Shown piece by piece: positions 19,761 through 28,883 of a DNA stretch of 30,000 bases. Below the pieces are notes generated by a model. That model did no database searches, was not told where the DNA came from, and was given only the letters and a program-made list of their open reading frames with translations. Location of the stretch: the NCBI GenBank assembly GCA_016946835.1, contig JACVTC010000015.1:107501-137500 (forward strand), given 5' to 3'. The position numbers and the translations under genes are program-made. The DNA is from Neocallimastix lanati (nom. inval.). Its lineage: Eukaryota; Neocallimastigomycota; Neocallimastigomycetes; Neocallimastigales; Neocallimastigaceae. Within the stretch, counting starts at the first letter, position 1, and each line of letters opens with the position of its first letter.

Positions 19761-20431
19761 ATATTTAATGAAATATTTAAATAAATAAAAAATTTTATAT
19801 TTATTAAATTTTAGAATTAAAAAACAATATTAAAAACATAATTATAAATCAAAATATTATTTAATTAATTGCTGATTTTTATTACATTTTATAATTTATA
19901 TTAACTAATTTTAATATTTAATAACTTATAAAAATTAAGTATATTTAACAATAACAAATAATATTTATATTGAATAAATTTATCATTGATTAAATATAAT
20001 GAAATAATGAAATAAATTATGAAATAATAATTTAAGAAAATTTATTAAAATAATAGAGAAAAATAAAAATAAAAACATATTAATACTTTTAATTAAAAAC
20101 ACATAATATAAAAAACAAATAAATTATTTTTATTTTATTTTTACTTTTTTTTTATTTATTTACATTATTTACAATATATTTTATTTACAGTATTTTATAT
20201 AAATTAATTATTAAATAATTAAGAATAAATAGGATAGTTTTTGAAAATGGCTTTATAAATAATAAAATATTTAATTCATATTATTTATTTTTATTTAAAC
20301 TCATGTATTCTTTAAATATTATAATTTAGTAATAATAGAAAATATTAAATTATATATTACTTAAAAATATTTATGATAGATACATTATTTAATATTATTG
20401 AAATTATTTAAAATTAGTAAATTAGAAAAAT
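19761..20431. repeat. Outer 3' flank of Hsp20 copy 5
   Basis: A more diverged version of 3131-3899 and 14111-14886. The words aatagaaaatatttaatgaa and aggatagtttttgaaaatgg are conserved. No gene. Confidence 0.7.
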
Positions 20432-21109
20432 TTACTGTATTTGAATGGAATGTTTATGTTCATTCTTTTGAGGTTCCATCTTTTTAAGAGTAACTTCTAA
20501 AACTCCATTTTCCATTTTGGCTTGGATATTATTAATATCCGCATTTTCAGGAATACTAAATGATCTTGAAAATTTACCATAACTACATTCTATTCTACTA
20601 TATCTCTTACTATTTTCTTCTTTTTTTGTATCTTTTTGTTCTTCCTTTTTGGTTTCTTTATTTTCATTATTATTTTCTTTATTATTTTCTTCTTTAGTTG
20701 AATCCTTTTTGGAAGCCTTATCAGAATCATCAATAATAGTTTCTCTTTCACCAGAAATAGTTAAAACACGATCTTCATCTGAAAGCTCCATTTTAACTTG
20801 ATCCTTCTTCATACCTGGTAAATCAGCGTGAATATAATAATTATTTTCATCTTCACTCAAATTAATCTTTGGACTGAAATCCACAGATTTGAATACATCA
20901 CTATTAAATGTCTTTGAAATTTGATTCTCAAAAGACTTTACTGGATTATATGAAAGATATGGATAAGGATATAAAGTAGGGAAAGTAATCAAAGGATGAT
21001 TAAAAAATTCATTATCGAAAGCATTATCGAAATCATCGAATAATGAATTTCTTAATAAAGAATTATTTCTTCTAATTGATAAAGGATGTTCACGAATGAA
21101 TAAAGACAT
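20432..21109 (-). CDS. Small heat-shock protein Hsp20, array copy 5
   Basis: 225 residues, domains intact. Private features are SFENQ (Phe60) in the N-terminal arm and a loop with ENNNENKETKKEEQKDTKKEENSKRYS. Glu61 and ASKKDST group it with the plus-strand copies, although its flanks are those of the minus-strand copies. This mixed affinity is what exchange between inverted arms would produce. It is convergent with copy 4 and divergent from copy 6 (1858 bases between). Confidence 0.93.
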   Translation of the reverse strand: MSLFIREHPLSIRRNNSLLRNSLFDDFDNAFDNEFFNHPLITFPTLYPYPYLSYNPVKSFENQISKTFNSDVFKSVDFSPKINLSEDENNYYIHADLPGMKKDQVKMELSDEDRVLTISGERETIIDDSDKASKKDSTKEENNKENNNENKETKKEEQKDTKKEENSKRYSRIECSYGKFSRSFSIPENADINNIQAKMENGVLEVTLKKMEPQKNEHKHSIQIQ

Positions 21110-21611
21110 TTTTATTATTTGATTTATTATTGTTTGTTTTATTAATTATTTTTTTTATATTTGTTTTTTGTTTTGTTATATTGTTTTTTAATAAGCGATT
21201 ATATTATTATTTTTTTTTTTATTGAAGCGTTTAATATTTTTAAAAATTTATTATTTATATTTTTGAATATAAAAATTAATGAAGATAATATTTATATTCG
21301 AGGAAATGAATACTATTTATATTTTTTTTCGAAATTAAATTGAAAATATAATATTTACTTCTTCAAAAAAAAAAGGTTTTCTAGTAATTCTTTTTAGTGA
21401 AGAATGCATTAATTATAAAAAAAAAAAAAAAAATTAAAATCCTTTCACATATTTAAGATTTATAAGATAGAACTAATTAATTTCTATAATTTTCTACGTT
21501 TTCTATTTTTTCTATATTTTTAATGTAATGTATTATTTCTACATAAAATTATAATGTAATTAATAAATTTTAAAATTTTTTTTTTTTTTAATTTCTATTA
21601 TTTTAATTTCT
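21110..21611 (-). repeat. Left inner arm of Hsp20 inverted repeat, pair 3
   Basis: Direct copy of 4578-5095 and 15565-16101, slightly shorter near the gene, with landmarks cctttcacatatttaagat and taatgtattatttctacat preserved. A short open frame here on the plus strand is a by-product of T-rich sequence. Confidence 0.85.
21294..21374 (-). promoter_or_regulatory. Conserved Hsp20 upstream block with TATA box, copy 5
   Basis: TATAAATAG on the minus strand at 21313-21321, 212 bases before the ATG, followed by the shared cattcatttcctcgaatat block. Confidence 0.5.
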
Positions 21612-22523
21612 ATTGGATAAATTTCGTAAAATTTTAATTAATATTAAAATTTTTTATTTATTAAAATATTTCTTTTCAAATTTTTTTTATTTTAAAAAGT
21701 ATTTTATTAAGCATCAATATTATTGATTGTAGCTTAAAGAAATTCTTTTCAGTAATTTGTTAAATAAAAATAAAAAAAAATTTCAAGAAATCAAAATAAA
21801 AAGTTAATATATAAAATATTCTTCATTATTTTATTTAAAAAATTATAAAGTTAACAATATTTTTTCGTTATTAACCATAAACAAATAAAAATTAAAATCA
21901 ATAGAAAAAAAAAAGTATCTTGTAATTATTAATTTATGATTAAATTATTCATTGTAATTTTATTATTAAATAAATAAATAAAATTAATATACATCTATTT
22001 ATTTTCTTTTTCTCGAAATAAATTAATTAAACCTGGAGAAAACCCTTTTTCGTTTATACTTTTAAATATAAGAAAAAAAAAGTAATAAAATAATCTTAAA
22101 TTTATGATATAATCATCAATTAATTACTTTTTTTGTATGATAATTTTAGTAATTAATTATTTTTAATAGTCATTTTTTAAATATAATAATGTTGTAATGA
22201 AAATGAAGATAAAAATCATATTTAATTATTTGTTAACTTTTGTATTATTTTATTTTATGATATTTTATTTCAATTTTTTATAACAATTCTTTACTATTAA
22301 AATCAAAAATTTATTTAAAATAATTTATAATTTACATGAACAAAAATTAATATTTAAAAATTTTTAAAACAAAAATTAAATATATTTAAAAAATCCAAAA
22401 ATTATATTAACTGAATAAATATGACATAGATTAATTATAATAAAATAATTTATTAATTAATAAAATAATAATTTAGATAGAATTATTAAAATACTGAAAA
22501 TATTGGAGATACAAACCGGAAGT
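21612..22523 (-). repeat. Spacer element X3 (inverted relative to X1)
   Basis: 912 bp, from attggataaatttcg to ggagatacaaaccggaagt. In reverse complement it follows X1 through the aattaaacctggagaaaacc mark (22022-22041) and the whole 5115-5640 part that X2 lacks. It lacks the X1 segment around 5740-5960 that X2 keeps. So X2 and X3 carry different deletions of a common ancestor in the same orientation. Confidence 0.8.
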
Positions 22524-22967
22524 AAAAAAAAAAAAAAAAAATTAAAATAGAAGAAATTAAAAAAATTTTAAAATTTATTAATTACATTATAATTTTACGT
22601 AGAATTAATACATTACATTAAAAATATAGAAAATGTAGAAATTTGTAGAAATTAATTAGTTCTATCTTATATATATCTTATCAATGCATGCTTCACTAAA
22701 AAGAATGACTAGAAATTTTTATTTTTAAAAGAAATAGATATTACATTTATTATATGATCTCAAAAAAAAATATAAATAGCATTCATTTCCTCGAATATAA
22801 ATATTATCTTCATTAATTTTTATATTCAAATATATAAATTATAAATATTTAAAAATATTAAACGCTTAAAATAAAAAAAAATAATCTAATAAAACAAAAA
22901 ACAAAAAAAAATAAAATCAATAAAACAAACAATTATAAAACAAACAATAATAAATCAAATTGTAAAA
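22524..22967 (+). repeat. Right inner arm of Hsp20 inverted repeat, pair 3
   Basis: Matches 6244-6732 and 16723-17197 and, inverted, 21110-21611. It is shortened just before the ATG (aaaataatctaataaaac near 22879). Confidence 0.85.
22760..22830 (+). promoter_or_regulatory. Conserved Hsp20 upstream block with TATA box, copy 6
   Basis: TATAAATAG at 22771-22779, 197 bases before the ATG, the shortest such distance of the six, followed by the shared cattcatttcctcgaatat block. Confidence 0.5.
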
Positions 22968-23645
22968 ATGTCTTTATTCATTCGTGAACATCCTTTATCA
23001 ATTAGAAGAAATAATTCTTTATTAAGAAATTCATTGTTCGATGATTTCGATAATGCTTTCGATAATGAATTTTTTAATCATCCTTTGATTACTTTCCCTA
23101 CTTTATATCCTTATCCATATCTTTCATATAATCCAGTAAAGTCTCTAGAAAATCAAATTTCAAAGACATTTAATAGTGATGTATTCAAATCTGTGGATTT
23201 CAGTCCAAAGATTAATTTGATTGAAGATGAAAATAATTATTATATCCACGCTGATTTACCAGGTATGAAGAAGGATCAAGTTAAAATGGAGCTTTCAGAT
23301 GAAGATCGTGTTTTAACTATTTCTGGTGAAAGAGAAACTATTATTGATGATTCTGATAAGGATTCTAAAAAGGATTCAACTAAAGAAGAAAATAATAAAG
23401 AAAATGCCAATGAAAATAAAGAAACCAAAAAGGAAGAACAAAATGAAACTAAAAATGAAGAAAATAATAAGAAATATAGTAGAATAGAATGTAGTTATGG
23501 TAAATTTTCAAGATCATTTAGTATTCCTGAAAATGCGGATATTAATAATATCCAAGCCAAAATGGAAAATGGAGTTTTAGAAGTTACTCTTAAAAAAATG
23601 GAACCTCAAAAGAATGAACATAAACATTCAATTCAAATACAGTAA
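22968..23645 (+). CDS. Small heat-shock protein Hsp20, array copy 6
   Basis: 225 residues, all hallmarks intact. A private Ser85-to-Ile change (KINLIEDENN) lies in the first strand region of the alpha-crystallin domain, and the loop reads DSKKDST with ENANENKETKKEEQNETKN. The last copy in the array. Its 3' flank follows those of copies 2 and 4 only to about 23955, after which unrelated simple-sequence DNA begins. Confidence 0.93.
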   Translation: MSLFIREHPLSIRRNNSLLRNSLFDDFDNAFDNEFFNHPLITFPTLYPYPYLSYNPVKSLENQISKTFNSDVFKSVDFSPKINLIEDENNYYIHADLPGMKKDQVKMELSDEDRVLTISGERETIIDDSDKDSKKDSTKEENNKENANENKETKKEEQNETKNEENNKKYSRIECSYGKFSRSFSIPENADINNIQAKMENGVLEVTLKKMEPQKNEHKHSIQIQ

Positions 23646-23955
23646 ATTTTTCTAATTTACTAATTTTAAATAATTTTAATAATATTAAATAATGTATCTA
23701 TCATAAATATTTAAGTAATATATTATTTAATATTTTCAATTATTACCTAATTATAATATTTAAAGAATATCTGAGTTTAAATAGATATAAATAATATGAA
23801 TAAAATATTATATTATTTATAAAGCCATTTTCAAAAACTATCCTATTTATTCTAAATTATTTAATAATTAATTTATATAAAATATTGTAAATAAAATATA
23901 TTGTAAATAAATAAATAGAAAAAATTAAAAAAAAATAAAAAAATAAAATAAAACT
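23646..23955 (+). repeat. 3' flank of Hsp20 copy 6, right end of the array
   Basis: Matches 7423-7740, including aactatcctatttattcta (23838-23856). Homology is lost near 23955, where sibling copies continue with ttgtttacttgtttc. This marks the right boundary of the repeated unit. Confidence 0.75.
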
Positions 23956-24200
23956 GTTTTATTTTTTATTATTATTATTATTTTTTCTTTCATTCCAGAA
24001 ATATTTTTTAGAATATTTTTTTATAATATAAATATATTCTTTTAAAAATAAATTTTATATTTTTGTACTACAAATATAATAATTAAATAAAAACATATTA
24101 TATTTATTTATGTATTTCTTATTTATTTAAATTTATTATTAATTAATTATTATTATTTTTTATTTCTTGTTAATTATGGATTATTATCAACATAATTTTT
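23956..24200. other. Gene-free A+T-rich DNA
   Basis: Low-complexity sequence with TTATTA words between the end of the Hsp20 array and the heptamer array. I see no gene in it. Confidence 0.6.
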
Positions 24201-24273
24201 TTATTTCTTATTACTTATTTCTTATTTCTTATTTCTTATTTCTTATTTCTTATTTCTTATTTCTTATTTCTTA
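24201..24273. repeat. (TTATTTC)n heptamer array
   Basis: About ten TTATTTC units, the first two imperfect, ending directly at the start of the second SINE-like island. The SINE at 18766-19228 carries a related TTATTTC/TTATTTA stretch internally. Confidence 0.9.
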
Positions 24274-24718
24274 GACACTCACATAATGAGTACCAATTTC
24301 CCATTAATGGTATAACAGTTATTATTACTGTAAGCATGATGAGATATGGCCAACTAGTACTACATTGCCGTTCATAACACGTTCATTACATGTCTTCCAG
24401 AAGCTGAATTTCCTATACATTATTACATTCCTAATATATTTCTCCATTGACCACGATTATTGAGAAATGAGAACCATTCATTCCCCCCCCCTCAACTCCC
24501 ATTGGGTGTAATCATTGGCATGTTTGTTGAAGGAGTTTGTCCCCCGGCCTAATTCCTATTGAATTAAACTGGAGACATCATCAAGGTCTATAATGATTAA
24601 GTCGAACCATGGTATCAGAGTTAGATAAGTAATTACCCCCAGGAAAAGCCTTTTTAGATACCACAGTGGTTGCATGATACCCCAGGATAGAAAACCTCAG
24701 TATAGTTTTTTGAGGTAA
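24274..24718. mobile_element. SINE-like retroposon, copy 2 (diverged, opposite orientation)
   Basis: Collinear with the reverse complement of 18766-19228. Shared blocks in order: acagttatta...actgtaag..tgatgag (24315-24342), tgaccacga (24449-24457), gggtgtaatcattggc (24505-24520), atcatcaaggtctat (24578-24592), gtatcag.gtt (24614-24624), aaagcctt, and an aggat...aacctc end near 24683-24699. The central hairpin (acagt/actgt) is kept. It contains a run of nine C at 24483-24491. At 24611-24622 tggtatcagag resembles the initiator-tRNA primer-binding site of LTR elements, so a miniature LTR element is an alternative. I cannot find a clear target duplication. Confidence 0.6.
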
Positions 24719-26533
24719 TTAAAATTTAAACATTTTAATAAAAAAAAAAAATTTTTTTCTTTTGAAGGTTTTCTTTGGTAATAATAATAATTTTTGTTTT
24801 TATTTTTGTTTTTGTTTTTGAAGTTTTTATTAAGAAATAAAAATAAAAATAAAGATAGACAATCAATTTTATATAATTGATACTTATAAAAAAAACAAAA
24901 AAAATTGAATTAAAGAAATATTCATAATAATAATAAATAATAATAATAATAAAAATTAAAAATAAATGAATATTTAAAAATCAAGAATTTATTTGTTACA
25001 TAAAAAAAAAAAAAAAAGAGAGAGAAAGATTTTAAATACATTTAATATATTTGTTTAAAAATAATAATATATTTATAAATTTATTATTTATTGGCATAGA
25101 TTTGCTGTTAGCAATTTGTTATTTTACAAATATATTATTTAAAAAATAATTAATTATGAATTCATATTAAATTAATAATTATTACATTTCATAATCACAT
25201 AATTATAATTTTTTCTTTTAGAAAGAAAAAGAAATAAAAAAAAAAATTTAACTTAATAATATATTATTTTTATTATTATTTTTATTTTTTTTCTTAAAAA
25301 ATAAATAAATAAATAAATAAATAACTCTTCTATTAATTAATATATTAATAATTATGATTATAGAATTATTTCTATATAGAAATAATAAAACAAAACAAAA
25401 AAACAAAAACAAAAAAAAAAATATATATATATATATCAATTTGAGACATACTTTTTTAATATTTAATATTTTTAATATTTAATAATTATAAAGAATTAAA
25501 AAAGAACATGCTTTTTTTTAAAAAAAAAAAAAAAAAAAATAGAAATAATAATTTTTTAAAATATAATATATTAAAATAAGGAAAATAAAATATAAAATAA
25601 TTAATAAATAAGTAAATAAGAAAAAAATATAAATATATATTTTTCGATATTTTAATTCACAGATAATAATTAATTGAAATAATTTATTACTTTAAAGTAC
25701 TCATTTTTTTTTTATACGCTATATTTATTGTTATGATTATTTGTTATGAATTGTTTTCATTATGTAGATGTTTCATAGGTTTGTAATATATATAATAATA
25801 TAATGTATAACATTTATTAGTTAAGTATATAGATTATTTGTATTTGATAGTAAATATATATATATTATTTGTATTAATAATACAATTATTAATATGTTTT
25901 TTGGAATTATATTCTTCTTTGAAAATTTTTATTAATTTATATATTTAAATTTTAAAGTGTTACACTCCCTCCAAAAAAAATATAAAATATAAATAAAAAG
26001 TTTTAAATAAATAAATAAATAAAGGTATTAATAACTGAAACTTTTTTGTTCTTTTTTATTTTCTAAAAATCGAAAAATAAAAAATAAAAAAAAAAATTAA
26101 AATATTATTAAAAATAAATTTAAATAATTTTTTTCTAAAAATAATAATAATAATAATAAATTGCCTTTAAAACAGTATTAAAAAGTTTAGAACGAAAGAA
26201 TGAAATAAAGGATCGTTTTCTACAAGCTATTATTAATTTTTTCCTCATTTATAGTTAATTTTTTTTTTATTAGAGTATTCCTATATATTTCATTTCATGT
26301 CGACTATTTTTTTATATTGGTTCATTTCATTATTTCAATATTTTCAATTAATATATGAATTAGTTTAATAATAATTATTAAGCATTTATTTATTCTTTTA
26401 TTTTGTATTTGTCCATATTTCTTTTCATTTGCAATAATTATAAGTGATATAAATATTATAATAATATTCTCTTTATGTTATACCTTTGATAATTTTGAAT
26501 ATAAAAAAAATTGAATTTTATTCGTTTAAAAGA
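24719..26533. other. Gene-free A+T-rich DNA
   Basis: Homopolymers, AATAAT runs (24782-24790, 24928-24950, 26142-26159), a GAGAGAGA patch at 25018-25027 and an (AT)n stretch near 25422-25436. Short open frames here are low-complexity Ile/Phe/Tyr/Asn strings and not credible. The isolated word gttacactccctcc (25958-25971) stands out from the background but has no visible inverted partner. Confidence 0.6.
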
Positions 26534-26934
26534 TAGTGGTAATAACGTGGCTTGAGCCAGTATTAAATAATAATAAACAATAATAAATAATAAAAAAAGT
26601 ATTTATTAATAAATAATAAATACCCCTTTCAGTATCAAATCTTCACGATTTTTCTCCTAGGCTTTTGTGTGAAAGGTTAGGGATTAAATGATACTCAGGT
26701 AGGTATAATTTCTAAATTTCTAACACTTTAAGATTCCCATTATGTGAGCCTTGTCTGAGAGGATTACAGTTTCCAGTTCCTCTGGGATGGCAAGGACGCC
26801 ACCTGTAGTGGGCTCTGCTTTCCCTTGAAGAATGCTTCTATACTGGAGTTTCTTTGCTTATAGGGAGTTACGAGCATTGACGCCGTACCGGTATGACAGT
26901 TAAATATATACCCATATTATATGGGGGAGACATA
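26534..26934. other. Third island of ordinary base composition, possible diverged SINE-like element
   Basis: It has the same plan as the other two islands: a short unique part (26534-26565), a TTA/AATAAAT simple stretch (26566-26621), and a unique part (26622-26934). Weak local matches to copy 1 are seen (ggctttt...aatgatact; acagttaa.tat followed by catatt and gggaga). It has a perfect cccata/tatggg hairpin at 26911-26925 and a taccggta palindrome at 26886-26893. No coding capacity and no tRNA or rRNA I can recognise. Homology with the SINE is only suggested. Confidence 0.35.
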
Positions 26935-27240
26935 AATTTTAATCTATTAAAAAAAATAATAATAAACATTGAATAATAAATAATAAATAATAAATAATAA
27001 ATAATTAAATTATAATAACTAAATAATAATAACTAAATAATATATAAATAAATAATAATAAATGACAATAAATAAATAATAAATAATATAAAGAATAAAA
27101 AGAGTATTTATTAATAAATAATAAATAATAAATAACAGAATAATAAATAGTAAATAATAAATAATAAATAATAAAAAAGAGTATTTATTAATAAATAATT
27201 AAATAATGGAATAATTAAATAATGGAATAATTAAATAATA
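26935..27240. repeat. AATAAATAAT-type minisatellite with recurring 30-bp unit
   Basis: The sequence is built of AATAAATAAT variants. A unit of the form aaaagagtatttattaat followed by aaataataaat recurs at about 27098 and 27174, and also at about 26593 inside the preceding island. At 27192-27240 a 16-bp unit, taaataatggaataat, is repeated 2-3 times. Confidence 0.8.
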
Positions 27241-27880
27241 AGAAGTTTAGATTTTTAATTTTTTTTTTTTTTTTTAGTTAATAAATACAGAAAAGTAATT
27301 TATGGAGACAAAATTTCATAATAATGCCAATAAAATTTAAGAAAAAAAAAAAAAAAGCAGACAAGAAAAAAAAAAGGCATGAACAATTTTAAATAATTCA
27401 TTGGCTGACGAATGTAAAGAATAACCAAAAAAAATAATAATAAATAAAATAACAATAAAAAAATAAATAATAATAAACAAAATAAATAAAATAATAACTA
27501 TAAAATAATAATAACAATAAAATAATAATAACAATAAAATAATAAAATAATAAAAAAAATAGGAAAAGTCTTTAAATGATTTATAATTCATATCTAATAT
27601 ATATTATTTATATAAATAAATAATGAATTAAATAATTTTTATAAGTTTATGATTATATTTCAATAAATAAATAATATCATTAATCTTTTTTTTTTTTTTT
27701 AAAATATAAAAATAAATTGAAAGTTCAAGATTATTATAATAATAAATAATAAATATTATAATAATAAATAATAAATAATGAAATAATAATAAATAAATAA
27801 TAAATAATAAAAAAAAAAAGAGAAAAATTATCATTTATTGTAATGCCAATAAAAAAATTTTTTTCTTTTTTTTTTAAATA
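27241..27880. other. Gene-free low-complexity DNA
   Basis: AAT/AATAAC runs and homopolymers. The minus-strand open frames here translate to Phe/Ile/Leu/Tyr-only strings and are by-products of composition. The short word aatgccaataaaa occurs at about 27322 and 27842. Confidence 0.6.
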
Positions 27881-28310
27881 AATAAATAATTAAATAAATA
27901 AATAATTAAATAAATAAATAAAAAAATAAATAATTAAATATATAAATATATAAATATATAAATATAAATATATATAAATATATAAATTATTATATAAATT
28001 ATTATATAAATATTTTTATTTATTATATAAATAAATATATAAACATATATTAAATAAATATATTTTTATTAAATTTTAAATTTTTTTTTTTAGTTTTTTC
28101 ATTTAAAAAAAAAATTGCCGTTTTTATTTTATTTTTATTTATTCAATTATTTATTCAATTATTTTATTATTCAATTATTTATTTGTTTATTTATTTATAT
28201 ATTTATTTATATAATAATTTATATATTTATATATTTATATTTATATATTTATATTTATATAATAATTTTTTTTCTTTTAATAAATAAATAAATAAATAAA
28301 TAAATAAAAA
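27881..28310. repeat. A+T-only inverted repeat
   Basis: Arms of roughly 110-130 bp, about 27881-28015 and 28140-28305, both of AATAAATAATT/TATAAATA words. They read as approximate reverse complements, including the landmarks ataaattattatataaat and atttatataataatttata. Low complexity makes the exact ends arbitrary. Confidence 0.5.
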
Positions 28311-28375
28311 AATTAATTAATTAGTCATTCTTTACTATTAAAAATTTAATTATTAAAATTTAATTATTAAAATTT

Positions 28376-28474
28376 AATTTTTTATATGATTAATTTTTTA
28401 TATGATTAATTTTTTATATGATTAATTTTTTATATGATTAATTTTTTATATGATTAATTTTTTATATGATTAAT
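28376..28474. repeat. Six tandem copies of a 16-bp unit
   Basis: The unit ttttttatatgattaa is repeated six times with almost no variation, flanked on the left by three copies of aaaatttaattatt-like sequence (28339-28372). Confidence 0.95.
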
Positions 28475-28883
28475 TATTAATTATTAATAATGAATAAAGT
28501 TAATTATTAATTATTAATTTTTAACTAATAAAATATCAACTTCTTATTTTGAGTTTATCTGAATACTTGGTTAGATAAACATTAAAAATTGAAACTAATA
28601 AATATTAATTCTTAGAGTTTATATATGCTGTAGATACATAAAAAATTGATACAAATCTCTTTCTCTCTTTTTTTTATTTATTTATAAATAAATTTATATA
28701 TAAAGCAAAGTTTTATCTATTTTTTTTTTTATAATAATAAAAATAAAAAGGAAATAAATTTCAAGAAATAAATAAAAAAAAAATAAAATAAAATAAAATA
28801 GAAAAAAAGTAAAAAAAGAAAAAAAAAACAAATATTTATATAAAAAATTAAAAATTAATAAAATAATAAAATATCAATTAAAA
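28475..28883 (+). promoter_or_regulatory. Upstream region of the apyrase gene
   Basis: More complex than the DNA to its left. It contains an 8-bp perfect inverted repeat gtttatct/agataaac (28553-28560 with 28573-28580, 12-base loop), a C/T tract ctctttctctctttttttt (28657-28675) of a kind common in fungal promoters, and a long A-rich leader (about 28766-28883) before the ATG. Assignment by position only. Confidence 0.35.

Noticed and set aside
21161-21343. Plus-strand open frame of 60 codons upstream of Hsp20 copy 5
   Set aside because: It lies antisense in the copied promoter region and is not kept open in the equivalent flanks of copies 1 and 3.
25248-25439. Short minus-strand open frame (also those at 27337-27591 and 27628-27834)
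   Set aside because: The translations are strings of Ile, Phe, Leu, Tyr and Asn or Lys from simple sequence, with no motif or start context.
25958-25971. Terminus of a mariner/Stowaway-type MITE (gttacactccctcc)
   Set aside because: No inverted partner or TA duplication was found within several hundred bases.
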